Part shown: positions 35,592-46,368 of the stretch, piece by piece
Numbering within the stretch: position 1 is the first letter of the stretch
How the letters are laid out: every line of letters begins with the position of its first letter
Assembly (NCBI GenBank): GCA_018340375.1
Contig: JAFFJZ010000076.1
Span: forward strand, 310,001 to 374,000
Origin: Gonatopus flavifemur
Lineage: Eukaryota > Arthropoda > Insecta > Hymenoptera > Dryinidae
Reading direction: 5' to 3'
Length of the DNA: 64,000 nt
The notes under the pieces: model-generated
The model's database searches: none
Told to the model about the DNA's origin: nothing
Seen by the model: the letters and a program-made list of their open reading frames with translations, nothing else
Program-made: the position numbers and the translations under genes

Positions 35592-38474
35592 GAGTAAGAT
35601 CACCTCAAGTGGACCCCCCATTTTCCACCTGATCATGAAATTCAAGTTTATATAATTCCATGTGAAGTAGTCACTATCAGTAATCAAACCCTGAAACAGT
35701 TTTTCATAATTTTCATGTTAACAACAATTCTTGTTGTAATGAAGATTTTGAGCACTTATAATTGAAAAATCGATTGCAAAGAAACCGTTACAGACATTTC
35801 AATGAAATTTTCAGGATTTATTGTTAAATATTCATATTTTGATAAGAAATTCAAACCATGGAATTATTTATATATTATCATATTGTTAATTAACTTTTCA
35901 ATGAACAAATACAAATTTCAGTGACTTCTCCCTCACATAACGAAAAATTTTTTTTTTAGTTACATGTGTTATACACTTAAGTTGAATATTAACAAAAAAA
36001 TTTCACTGCCCGCAATTAGTTTAAACGATATTGATTTATTTATCCGCGGGCGATGAGCACTGGTTTGACTAAACTTCAAATCCAATCTATTATAATCAGT
36101 AGAAAAAAGTATTTTGCAATCAAGAATATTGCTTTCAATCAAATTTCATGTCTTATGCATAATTTACAAATTAAACGGATGAAATAAATTTTTTATAGAT
36201 CAACAAAGACATACAAAACCCACAAAATATGAAAAACAAAGCTTACAGCAAAAAGTAACTTTTTTCTGTTATTTTTTAAAAACCTCATTAGTATTAATTT
36301 TTGTATCTTCAGAAAAAATTTTGCACTGAAGTGATACACCATCTACAGCTTTATAATAACCCTCAGTTACCCCACGGGGGTCTAAAGGGAACAAGAGTTT
36401 TTCGAAAATCTGATCTTCCGTTCATACCCCGAAGGGGTACAATTTGAAACCAGAACAAGGATCAAGTTCGAGAATCATAGTACATTTTAGATCATGGAAA
36501 AAACTTAATTTAGTTGATTGCAAACCACAACGAAAGGTTAAAGAAAACATGCGAAAATACGTGGGGTAACTGAGGGATAATGAAGCTGACGAGTATTTTT
36601 AATCGTTACAGACTGTTCAAAACGTAGTTTGTAATTCTGTTCATGAGAGTCATGTTCTTCTTGAGAGCAAAAATCAAAATTAATTTTTTGAAACGAATTT
36701 TTGACGCATTCAAATAATGAAAGGGCAGTTGTGATATGCTTATCATTGTCACGTTGAAGACTGGCTCGATAAGCATGTCTTTTCACGCTTCCTCCTAAGC
36801 CAACACATGCTCCTTTGCCGTGAGACGTAGCAAAGAAGTTCCATTCTGCTTCAACATTAAAATAATTTTTGTGGTTTGTTAAATTAGCGAAGTTATAATT
36901 ATTTTTATATTGTGAAGCTGCTCCATCCGAAAAATATAAAATCTTCTTCATATTATTAGCTCCAAATTTAGTTTTTAGAAATTTAATCAACTTGGAATTG
37001 AAAAGATGAACTGAACTGGCATCGTGGCTAGTTTTTCCTGAAATTATCACGTAATTTTAATGCTTCACTTCACCATTCTTTCTATAATACACCACATACG
37101 GGTGAAGAGTGGCCTGATTGTTAGACCAATGGTGAGATTGGATAGCGTCTTGCACGAAGAAAGAATAATTTTCCGCAAACTCTAAACATACTACAAATTC
37201 TCCAGCTTCAACAGATTTCTTTTTGCTTGATGAAATAAGACGCTTAGGATCGAGCAAGGAAATCGTGCCTCACAAACTCAGGCCATTTTTTTGTCAAATC
37301 AATTAAATAATCTTCTTTGTTGTACTCTTCTTGAACGATTTCACTTCTGTAAATTTCGAAAAATAGAGTAGATTAAATAGATTAGATTAGATTTTATTAA
37401 AATCATTTATATCATTGAGAAATTATATTAGTGATTAGCGTAAACTCATTTTTTTCACCTGTCAGTACTTCTCCACTGGCTAAACGTGATTTCCTTTATA
37501 TTATTCCTATCGAGCAATAATTTTAATTTCTCAATAACAAAATTCACCCCTGGACACTCAGTACACTTAGAAAAAAAACATGATGATGCAGGTTTTTTGC
37601 AAACGGACCTTTCAATCAAGTCATTAGAGCTTTCTGAAAATATATTGGCATTTTTTCGCAACTCATTTTGTAATCCATTCAACTGCAATTTTACATTTTG
37701 GTGAATTTCACATACACACACATTGGAGCCTTCCGAAGTAGCTGACCTGATCATCTGGTCATTTTTGCCAGCAGATATACACTCACGTGGACGTAGAGTT
37801 TGAAATTTTGTCTGTTCAATCTTTTCATCAGGATTTGATTCTTCAAATTTTTTGTATAAATCATGTATATTGAATAATAAAAGTTTTTTTTGCTTCTGAA
37901 CTTTTGTCCCGTTTTCAATAACTGAAACACAATCTTTAACCCCGGGCATTATGCGGCTGGCATCATCGGATAAATAAAAATTTTTAACACGTTCAAGTGT
38001 TGAAGCATTCAGGCTTTTTCCTTTTTTTGGACAAGGTTGTGAAGCAAATCCTGATTGTTTTCTCATTTTTTTGGCGGCTCGCACCATTCTGTTCGAAACT
38101 TTGAATTCGCGTTTTATCATTTTCATGGACCAATCTAATGGAAGCGTAGTTAATACTTGAATTCTGTCGGATCTGTTAGTTTTTTCGTTGAAAACAGTCT
38201 TCAAATTATTCAGAAGCAGATCATTTGGATTAATGTTATTATTTACAGAATTATTCTCATTCCTCAATTTATTCACTGCAGTTATGACAGCTTTTTTAGA
38301 TTCAATGACACTACATACTCGCTTTAATTTTATTGATGGTTCACCGACTTCCAATAAGAGTTTATTAACTTTATAAATTTTCATTTTATTATCCACGGCG
38401 TCACATTGAATTATATAAACTTGAATTTCATGATCAAGTGGAAAATGGAGGGTCCACTTGAGGTGATCTTACTC
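35592..38474 (-). mobile_element. DDE-type DNA transposon, 4-bp duplication (Sola-like?)
   Basis: The 73-bp terminal inverted repeats (35592-35664 and 38402-38474) begin GAGTAAGATCACCTCAAGTG and differ at about three positions. They are flanked by ATGT on both sides (35588-35591 and 38475-38478). The single transposase gene runs on the minus strand and starts just inside the right repeat. A 4-bp duplication with long repeats and this transposase type suggests the Sola superfamily, but that assignment is inference. An internal inverted copy of CCTCAGTTACCCCACG lies near 36361 and 36568. Confidence 0.85.
36538..38384 (-). pseudogene. DDE-like transposase of the 35592-38474 element
   Basis: I know this protein family only as 'uncharacterised' copies in insects and cnidarians. 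Exon 1 (37459-38384) is basic, with V-R-A-A-K-K-M-R-K-Q. It ends with cysteine pairs (C-V-C-E-I-H, C-F-F-S-K-C-T-E-C) and a GTGAAA donor. A 112-bp intron (37347-37458) ends in TTTACAG. Exon 2 carries C-L-E-F-A-E-N-Y-S-F-F-V-Q-D, H-P-Y-V-V-Y-Y, F-S-D-G-A-A-S-Q-Y-K-N and A-E-W-N-F-F-A-T-S-H-G-K-G. These look like the acidic motifs of an RNase-H-type integrase fold; the first is E where D might be expected. A one-base frameshift near 37250 and an in-frame TAA at 37057-37059 make it dead. The first ATG is at 38384, although the frame is open a few codons further upstream. Confidence 0.8.
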
Positions 38475-38710
38475 ATGTGCAAATAGTAATTGGAAGACAG
38501 CTTCGCGATGTTGGTTTTGGATACTATGGAGAATCGTAGCAATGTTCATGCACATGGGAATGGTTACCCTTTACATGAAGATGGGAACCAAATAACGTAG
38601 TCGCGATCATCAACTGAGAGATTCTGTCATTCAACTACCATTTTCGCATGGTAATGGTTACAGTTCAATTTTCTCAGTGTATATTTTATATATTTGTGAT
38701 TCGAACTCAC

Positions 38711-38870
38711 AGGTCTTTTAAAAGGCTCTGGTCCTTGTCTGACGATTTCCAACGGAGCCGGTATCGAAGGTCGGCCGAGGTACCAATCCCCTTGTGGATT
38801 ATAATTGTCCAAAAGTTTCAGCAGTCGTGGCACGTTCACGTAATTATCATCGTCGAAGTGACAAAACCAC
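38711..38870 (-). CDS. fng: Internal exon of fringe
   Basis: Fringe is a Golgi beta-1,3-N-acetylglucosaminyltransferase that extends O-fucose on Notch and tunes its ligand choice. The exon is 160 bp and phase-consistent. The acceptor TGTTTCAG precedes one base plus 53 codons, and the donor GTGAGT follows. It reads W-F-C-H-F-D-D-D-N-Y-V-N-V-P-R-L-L-K-L-L-D, then D-W-Y-L-G-R-P-S-I and P-L-E-I, ending F-K-R-P. D-D-D is the metal- and UDP-binding motif of this family. No stop or frameshift occurs. The preceding N-terminal and following F-A-T-G-G-A-G exons were not found, so they probably lie outside the window or in unscanned short exons. A nested transposon stack begins about 30 bp downstream of the donor. 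This is the only host coding sequence I can support. Confidence 0.92.
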
Positions 38871-38873
38871 CTG

Positions 38874-41241
38874 AAACATGTAAGTGATGCTTGTATAATC
38901 CATGCACTTTTTATGCAGATTTTGATTTACTGGATTTTGTACATTTTTATTCAAACATCTCATAATATCTTCTAAAATTGCAGGATCGATAGATTCGATT
39001 AGGGCCTCTGGTGAATGTTAAACTCGTTACAAATGTTATCACTTTAAGAAAATAACAATAACGGAGGATCATTTTTAAAACATGAAATATCGATACAACA
39101 AAATCAAATAAAATCCCTTCAACGAACGGTTTCCAAGTTGCAACCATTAGCGTACTACCGGGTGCCTCTTGTGCACGATACGGGTGGTCGTTTTATACGC
39201 GTAGAGAGTATCTCCGAGAGAAAAGAAGCCCCGAGTTCTGACCATCGTTAATGTAACCAAGAGAAAGAGAGGAGTTTCCAGCCTAATGGTACACCTAGGT
39301 ATATACTACACAATATGCTATCTACAACACTGTTTGCTCACTTTACTCGACAACTCGCATAGGTATTGGCACAATTTTGCTCTGCTTCGATTTTCTCTTC
39401 CCTTTATGTTGTGCTACGTAGAAAAAGATTATAATCTATTGGAACATACATAAGAGAACAAGGAACAACTCCGCTTATGGTCAGTTAACAATATAATATA
39501 ATGCGTATAAGGCGCATATGTTATACTTCCATTGGCTTATAAATACTTACAAGAGTATTGTCCATTTCCTGGTACATTTATCGTTACATAACGGACCTCG
39601 ATCATCATTGGATAATACTACAATCGACTTCTATCTACGTATGTAATATATACATAATATTTAAAATTCAAAATAATTACTTCAAAATATTATGGAAAGA
39701 GTATCGTCCTCGCGCTATATTCAAGCGATTACATACCGCGTATGTGCACCGGATCGACAAATACACGACAAGAGACAAAGTTAATCGGAGTACACAGTTG
39801 AGCTTGGCTCGGCGTTCTGTACAGCAGAGGAAAATGGGAGAGGTGCAAGCCGCAGGCCTTGTACCGGCAATCTGCATACATATTAGGAAGGTACACAACA
39901 ACCTGCATCGAAAGAAGGACTTCACTCGATCAAAGTATAAACTTCAACCAACTCAAAGAGAACATTTGAAAAATTCTATTTATGGAATAAAAAAAAACTG
40001 ACTCAAGTACAAATAACTTGCATATTCAAAATAAATTCAACAGCAGAATTTACAACTAATTTTTAAGAACAATTCGACTATAATTACCTCTACGTGATCT
40101 TATCACGAAAATTCTCAATCGAACGCATAGCAGGTATGCACCTGTAAAATGTAACAGCTAAACAACCGGAGCAATGCGAGTTGTTACCTGGAATATCCCC
40201 CTATGGTTGCAGGACATTTTGTCTGCAGGATCGTTTATCCACGCACGATCGGATCAGATTCCGTGGTTTAGAGAACAGGTTAAGTGAAACACTTGAATGC
40301 CTCATGCGTACGTGTACGTACAACGTACACGGTATCATAGACACGCTACCGAGTACACAAGGATTAACTATGCTTTACGAAAAGAAAAGAGAATCAAGCA
40401 AGTGTACGTATAATTCGGTCAAGTTTGCACATCCGGTTTTTAAAAACTACCCACGCGTCAGGGTGAAAGGATTCCGAGATATGACTGATCACTTAACGCG
40501 TAATTAAGTACACTAACGACCACACCTACACTCATTCATTAAGAATATCTGTGAAAGTTCAACTAATTCAACTGATCTTACGTGTACATATAATTACTCT
40601 GGGTAATAAATTGACATAAGTGAGAATTCATGCTTCACAAAATTTTGCATCATACGTTCTTTGAACGTGAATTAATCTAAAATCTTGAATACAAATTTCG
40701 AAAAGAGAATCCACGTGCAAAATAAAATGTATTCAACAGAATCTTCCACATTCTGAACAGAGTTAATTATAAACTATAGGTTATTATAAGCCCCAGCCAA
40801 TGTATCACCGATTTTTCAAAATTTATCTAGAAAATTACAAGAGCCTTATTGAGTGCTGTCGATTGCTAGGAAAGAAACAATTAATATCGAGATTTCGTTC
40901 GTTCGGGGTCGCTGAAAAAAAAAATAAATTATATGTGTTTTTTATACATCTCTCTTTAGGAGAGTCTTTGAACCAATGGTCCCTGACAAGATCGATCATT
41001 AGGCATCAAGTTTATTCTTTGTTCCGTTTTCTTCTCTCTCATTTCGGAAGGTAAAGTTATTAATGGGCTACGTCATAAGGTTGTTGTATAGTTTTAATGG
41101 CATCAAGACCTGTTTATTCCAAGACCAATTAATCATGATGTTACGTACACAGTTTACGATGAATAGATTACAACCAAATCGTTCCGCTAATGATCTTCGA
41201 CTGGAAAAATTCAAGAAAAAAATATACATCTCTCTTCCGTG

Positions 41242-41243
<2 letters not shown>
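38874..41243. other. Gene-free stretch upstream of the fringe exon
   Basis: Presumably the intron preceding the exon, in minus-strand sense. No domain-bearing frame was seen. The open frames at 39558-40001 and 40181-40507 plus show no recognisable motif. Confidence 0.45.
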
Positions 41244-41287
<44 letters not shown>

Positions 41288-41307
41288 CCTCCCTCTCTCT
41301 CTCTCCT
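41244..41307. repeat. (CT)n microsatellite
   Basis: A CT run with a short CCCT interruption (about 41281-41294). Overlapping Ser-Leu and Arg-Glu frames come from it. Confidence 0.95.
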
Positions 41308-41410
41308 TTAAGGCTTGCGTCCGTTTCATTGTCAATGTTAAGCGAGATGAACACATAACTCCCTATTTTCTGAGGTTACGTTGGTTGTAGTTGAAGGAAC
41401 GACGTGAATA

Positions 41411-41780
41411 CACGGAGAGAAAAAAGTTGCTGACGCAGCAAATCGAGGTATTATATATAGAATAGCAAAATTTTTTACTGATCTAGCTAAAAATTTACTA
41501 TAATAGCGATCGTGTTAGCTACGACGGCAACTTTTTAGCTGTGGCAGCAAAAAATGTTTGCTCCGCCAGCAAATTTTCAGTATTATATACAGAATATCAA
41601 ACAAATTTTGCTGGGATAGCAAACATTTTTTGCTGCCACAGCTAAAAATTCGCTGTCGCAGCTAACAAGATTGCTGGAACAGCAAATAGTTTGCTGTCAC
41701 AGCAAAAAATTTGCTGCTCTGGCAATAGGAACCCAGCAAAAGTAGATTCCGCTGCCACAGCGAATTCCTTTTTCTCCGTG
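41411..41780. mobile_element. 370-bp MITE of phased GCTGNNNCAGC units, copy 1
   Basis: The ends are CACGGAGAGAAAAAAGTTGC and, inward from the right, CACGGAGAAAAAGGAATTCG, with TA on both sides. The interior is a series of short palindromes of the form GCTGNNNCAGC with AT-rich spacers, about one every 20-22 bp. Same family, same length and opposite orientation as 44081-44450. Confidence 0.9.
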
Positions 41781-41781
41781 T

Positions 41782-42262
41782 ACTTTCTTGGTTCATCTGT
41801 ATATCAGATGTTGAGAACACGATTACCGTCATCTCTCTATAATCGTTTCAAATTCACTTATCAACACTCAACCTTCGATACTAGATCTGATCGTAACGCT
41901 CTAGTTATCCCCCTCCATCGTACTTCAACGTATGGGAAATCATTTACGATTTCGGCTGCAAGACTTTGGAACTCACTCCCAACCCACATTCGGAATCAGC
42001 CAACTCTTGCTTCCTTCAAAAGAGATCTGCATCATCTTCTCATTAGTAGATACTCATGATTGGGTCAATAACTCGAATGATGATTTTATGTTTGAATTAT
42101 GAATGGTAGTATAAAATGGAATGAATTATTTAGATCTAGAGAGCATGTAAAGTGAATTTATTAGTTTTTAATTAGTTTTATAAGTTCTTTTTATTGTTGC
42201 TAGTTATTTAGAACCGCTGTAAAATACTATACTGTATTTGCCCCATAGGTTTCCCTAGGGCA
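41782..42262 (+). pseudogene. 5'-truncated LINE tail
   Basis: The frame ending at 42059 carries the C-terminal phrase typical of many LINE reverse transcriptases: Y-G-K-S-F-T-I-S-A-A-R-L-W-N-S-L-P-T-H-I-R, then L-A-S-F-K-R-D-L. No polymerase core remains. About 180 bp of 3' untranslated sequence follows. It includes a hairpin-capable CCCCATAGGTTTCCCTAGGG and AATAATAAAC, then a CTAT microsatellite. Short tandem repeats at the 3' end are common for CR1/L2-like LINEs; the clade is not settled. It abuts the right end of the preceding MITE. Confidence 0.8.
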
Positions 42263-42273
42263 TAATAATAAAC

Positions 42274-42274
<1 letters not shown>

Positions 42275-42361
<87 letters not shown>
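42275..42361. repeat. (CTAT)n then (CT)n microsatellite
   Basis: TATC units switch to a pure TC run at about 42307. The CTAT part directly follows the LINE 3' end and may have been seeded by it. Confidence 0.95.
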
Positions 42362-42363
<2 letters not shown>

Positions 42364-43160
42364 GTTTCGGCGCCTCTCAAATAGTATCTATAACTAAATC
42401 CAGGAATGTCAATATTCTACATTTTCAATAATTCCTTCAACGCAATTTTGAATCTTTTAACACAATAACGTAAACAATTTTTTATCTTCTAAATCTATCT
42501 CCGTAGAAGCGGCATACCATCGTGGGAACATAATGGAACCCCATCGACTTATTTACAACTGCTACACACAAATGCAGTATCGCCACACGTCTTCCACGCG
42601 TCAAGTTGAACGAACGTCCGCACTCGCATGCATGTGCCGTACCGTGCGCACATAACGCTCGCACGAATAAACTCACTTTATCCAAAGGGTAACTCGAAGA
42701 ACTGCTATTTCTGTCTTTCCATGGACGTGTATGCGTATATTTGTACACACGTTTGCATCAATTTCGCTTTCATACGCCCCCCTGTTAGCAGAATCAGGGG
42801 TAGGAATTGAAAAGGGTAGCAATAGACTGATGTCTGACTTTAAATACTAACGCGTGCACCAACATCGCCTATTTTGTGGGAATTGTTCTCAGTCTGTTTC
42901 CCATCGAAAGAAAAAAAAGAAGGGGCCGGAGGATTGTAAGTGTAAGTTAAACACACGTGTCTCTTACATTCGACAGGCTGATGTCGATAATATGACTTTT
43001 GACAATCGGTTGTGATTTGCTTACATTTCGAATTTAATCCATCGTGAGGGAAGTATACGGGAATTGAGTGAATTTCTCCCCCCAAAACATTATAACACTC
43101 AGAAAAATTTTACTAATTGGATCGATTAGAATTTAATTCAACTGAGACATCCTCTAAACG
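42362..43160. other. Gene-free stretch
   Basis: No domain-bearing frame; short opposing open frames only. Composition is somewhat less AT-rich at 42530-42800. Confidence 0.4.
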
Positions 43161-43679
43161 TTTAGAATTAGGGGTGCACGAGACGAGATTCTCGACGATA
43201 CTTTGAAAGTCTCGTCTCGGTATCCAGAAATACTATCAGATGCGAGTATCTTCTTGGTATCGTGGACACGGTATCGGTATCGTCTCGTCAGTATCGGTAT
43301 CGCCTAATATTTCTCATGAGAGTAACAATACTCCACCATTATACTTTGAATATCAGTGTAGCAGTATCAGCTGGTCAAATGAACAGCACAGCTTTGTTCA
43401 GTTGCTCAGAGACACATAGAAAACCGATAATTCAGAGTACAGAAGTGAAGTTTTGGAACACAAGCCTAGTTGTATATAATCATTTTATTCAGCAGTAGGG
43501 TCTCCATCTCAGCGAGGAACTCTAAAATTTCTCCAGAATAGTATACAATCTCGAAAAATTTCCAAGTTGAAAGTGAATTCTCTAATAGAAACATTTTATC
43601 GGAGTTCATTAAAGGGATACAAGCGTATCATTCGAATAAGCATTTTATTGTAAGATTTCTCTGAAAGAATATATGAAAC

Positions 43680-43801
43680 CCCTGGTGAAAATGAAGTGGA
43701 TGGAGCGACGCGGAAGAGTAAACGGAACCGTATCTACGCGCAAAAGAAGCGGAAATTGAAAGGTTTTTACGCTCCATCTGTTTCAACATTTTTCACCAGG
43801 G
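43680..43801. mobile_element. 122-bp MITE with CCCTGGTGAAAA ends
   Basis: CCCTGGTGAAAATGAAGTGG pairs with the right end, read inward as CCCTGGTGAAAAATGTTGAA. Both continue to GATGGAGCG. AC flanks both sides (43678-43679 and 43802-43803), a possible 2-bp duplication. Confidence 0.7.
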
Positions 43802-44080
43802 ACAGTCTGAAATTTTCAGGAAATAATATTTGATACTCTATGTATTGCGCTATCGAAGATTATTCTTTGAAAATTGTAGACTGTTCCATAAATTCAGCAC
43901 ACAGAAGTTTCACAGACAAAATGTTTTTTACGCTGGTATACGGAGAAAAATGCCGCTCGAAAATATAAGAATTCTTGTTATCTTTCTCAGTGAACTAGAA
44001 ACAGGAATATAATATTTGTAATATGAATTTTTACATAAAAGTACGAAAGATCACGAATATCGTAGGAAAAGTCATCAGTA

Positions 44081-44450
44081 CACGGAGAAAAAGGAATTCG
44101 CTGTGGCAGCGAAATCTACTTTTGCTGGGTTCCTTTTGCCAGAGCGGCAAATTTTTTGCTGTGACAGCAAACTATTTGCTGTTCCAGCAATCTTGTTAGC
44201 TGCGACAGCGAATTTTTAGCTGTGGCAGCAAAAAATGTTTGCTATCCCAGCAAAATTTGTTTGCTATTCTATATATAATACTGAAAATTTGCTGGTGGAG
44301 CGAACATTTTTTGCTGCCACAGCTAAAAAATTGCTGTCGCAGCTAACAAGATTGCTGGAACAGCAAATTTTTAGCTAGGTCAGCAAAAAATTTTGCTATT
44401 CTATATATAATACCTCGATTTGCTGCGTCAGCAAATTTTTTCTCTCCGTG
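44081..44450. mobile_element. 370-bp MITE of phased GCTGNNNCAGC units, copy 2
   Basis: TA plus CACGGAGAAAAAGGAATTCG at the left and the inverted CACGGAGAGAAAAAATTTGC at the right plus TA. About a dozen units of the form GCTGNNNCAGC are spaced mostly 20, 21 or 22 bp apart. The three central bases vary between units. Two ATTCTATATATAATAC segments interrupt the series. It lies inside the hAT at 43169-46360 and is inverted relative to 41411-41780. Confidence 0.92.
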
Positions 44451-44982
44451 TAGAATTGAAGTCTTAAACGCTGAACGTGAAATTTTCAGTAAAATTCAGT
44501 TATTGTTTCGTAGTCGCCCTTATTTTTATGTAAAAATCCATTTTACAAACCTTCCTGGTTCTGGTTTAGCAAGCAAAAGGAGAAAAAGTAGTATATTTGT
44601 TCCCCGTGTATCTCCTCAAGACCTATGTTGAATTTGTCCTAACAACTGATGATATTCATATGATATTACTGGAATATTATTCACAATTTTCGTGGGATAT
44701 TATTGTGTACAGCCGAATAAATGGTCAAAAAATCTATTATTTTTGTATTAATATCAATTAATTGCAGTTTAAATTCAATATGAATGTATAATTAATTTTT
44801 CTATCAGTCTTGACATCTTGAAACACTGTGTTTTTCCACGGAAAATTCCTCTGAATATCTATGAACATCTTTGAAAAATTATGAACACCTCTGAAAAACT
44901 GCACTGGAAGTCTTTGAGATTTTCAGAGACTCCCACACTGTTAAAAATTTCCGCATGAATTTTAATGCAAATCTACTGGAAG

Positions 44983-45138
44983 TTTTTTTCAAGTACGTAA
45001 CTGAAAATTCATGTACAGGTTGCACAAATTTCAAGTCTACATACATTAAATTTAATGTACATGGATTTGAAATTTGATGTATGAATACATGAAATTTGTA
45101 TATGAATTTTCATTCGCGTTCCAGAAAAAAACTTCCAG
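44983..45138. mobile_element. 156-bp palindromic MITE, CTGGAAGTTTTTTTC ends
   Basis: TA plus CTGGAAGTTTTTTTCAAG pairs with the right end closing GAAAAAAACTTCCAG plus TA. The arms share GAAAATTCATRTACA. It lies inside the 44936-45971 element. Confidence 0.8.
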
Positions 45139-45520
45139 TAAATTTTTTTTGAAACTCCTTAAGGACCTAAAAATTAAGGACCTTCAAGCGACAGACGAAA
45201 CATATGATATTTTTCGCATCCTTCTTTTATAAAAAAATGTAAGAATTACAAATTTCAAATATGTGATAATGAAAACACATGCATGGGATTGCGCACTGTG
45301 AATGCAAATTCTCATTCCGTATTGGTTCTGAAATATAGGAAGCCAAATTTTCTGAATTATACCCTTCAATCGTAAGAATTTTCCATCGATCTCATAATGT
45401 TTCAGAACCACTATGAAATTGAAATCCTCAATCTCAATCATGTATTTTATCATCGTATTCATAAAATTTTTATTTCTCACGTGGTTCACGAAAATATTTC
45501 GCGCAAAATTTCGTACCCTT

Positions 45521-45628
45521 CCCCAACAGAACCTAAAATTTGTGTACGTCCAGGAAACGTCCAAATACGTTTCTCAGACGTCCTTCGGAGGTTGCCTGGA
45601 CGTACACAAATTTTAGGTTCTGTTGGGG
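45521..45628. mobile_element. Perfect 34-bp inverted repeat around a 40-bp loop
   Basis: The left arm 45521-45554 starts CCCCAACAGAACCTAAAATT and the right arm 45595-45628 is its exact reverse complement. The loop repeats ACGTCC/ACGTTT phrases. Perfect arms suggest a very recent MITE or conversion. The target duplication is unclear. Confidence 0.8.
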
Positions 45629-46368
45629 TTCAGTGTCGTTCAAGCACTCTCAACGACAAGACTCGTAGAGTGTAACCTAATGCGATTGAGAATAATAATT
45701 TCAAAATTTATAATCACAAAAAGATTATAATTATTCAATTTATTCACTCAATTTCAAACATTATTGATGGTTATATTATTTTCTCAAATCTCTATCGATT
45801 TATTCTAAGTTAATTTTTAATGTACCGATACTTGAAATTGTAATCCAATTCCACATGATTTGAAAATTAATGTAATAATACTTGAATATCATTTCATGTA
45901 CCTTCAAGTTGGAATTTCATGTACACTGGTACATTAAGAGTGCATTAAAATTCAAGAAATTTTTAACAGTGCAGTGCAGTTTTTCCACCAGGCAATTTTC
46001 AAAATAAGACCATATACATATATTATAATTTGAGAGAGATATACAGCTCTTTTTGAAGAGGAATATTGTCACATGTATCATTTTGAAATACTCCTTTTCT
46101 ATGATTTCCATATTGAAAAAAATCAACACTATTGATGATATGTCCGAATATTAGATCTTTATTCTCAATTTTGTGTCAATTCCAAAACGATACCGATATT
46201 AGTCTCGTGCTTCCGTGCATCACCAGTATCGACGATATTCTCGAGTATCGAATATCCGGTCTCGGTATTGTCTCCACTCCAAATACAACAGTATCGTCTC
46301 GTGATGTCGAGACGATATCGAGACGATACCGATACTGGTCTCGAGTCTCGTGCACCCCTATTTAGAAT

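Larger units (their letters stand above)
35558..38679. mobile_element. MITE split by a DDE transposon
   Basis: TA plus CACTGAGAGAAGTGAAATGC at the left pairs with the right end, whose inward reading is CACTGAGAAAATTGAACTGT. Both continue to ATTACCATG, and TA flanks both sides (35556-35557 and 38680-38681). Without the transposon at 35592-38474 the MITE is about 235 bp. Its right end is only about 30 bp from the fringe exon's 5' splice site. Confidence 0.85.
44936..45971. mobile_element. 1.04-kb TIR element, CACTGTTAAAAATTTC ends
   Basis: The ends CACTGTTAAAAATTTCCG and, inward from the right, CACTGTTAAAAATTTCTTG continue to GAATTTTAATGCA. CA lies on both sides. It encodes no recognisable protein and contains the inverted-repeat insert at 44983-45138 and the palindrome at 45521-45628. 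Confidence 0.75.
43169..46360. mobile_element. Non-autonomous hAT with perfect 8-bp duplication
   Basis: Terminal repeats TAGGGGTGCACGAGAC and TAGGGGTGCACGAGACTC are flanked by TTTAGAAT on both sides (43161-43168 and 46361-46368). Both subterminal zones (43190-43310 and 46190-46350) are packed with GTATCGTCTCG-like motifs. No transposase frame survives. Four or more other elements have inserted inside (43680-43801, 44081-44450, and 44936-45971 with its own inserts), which accounts for much of its 3.19-kb length. Confidence 0.9.
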
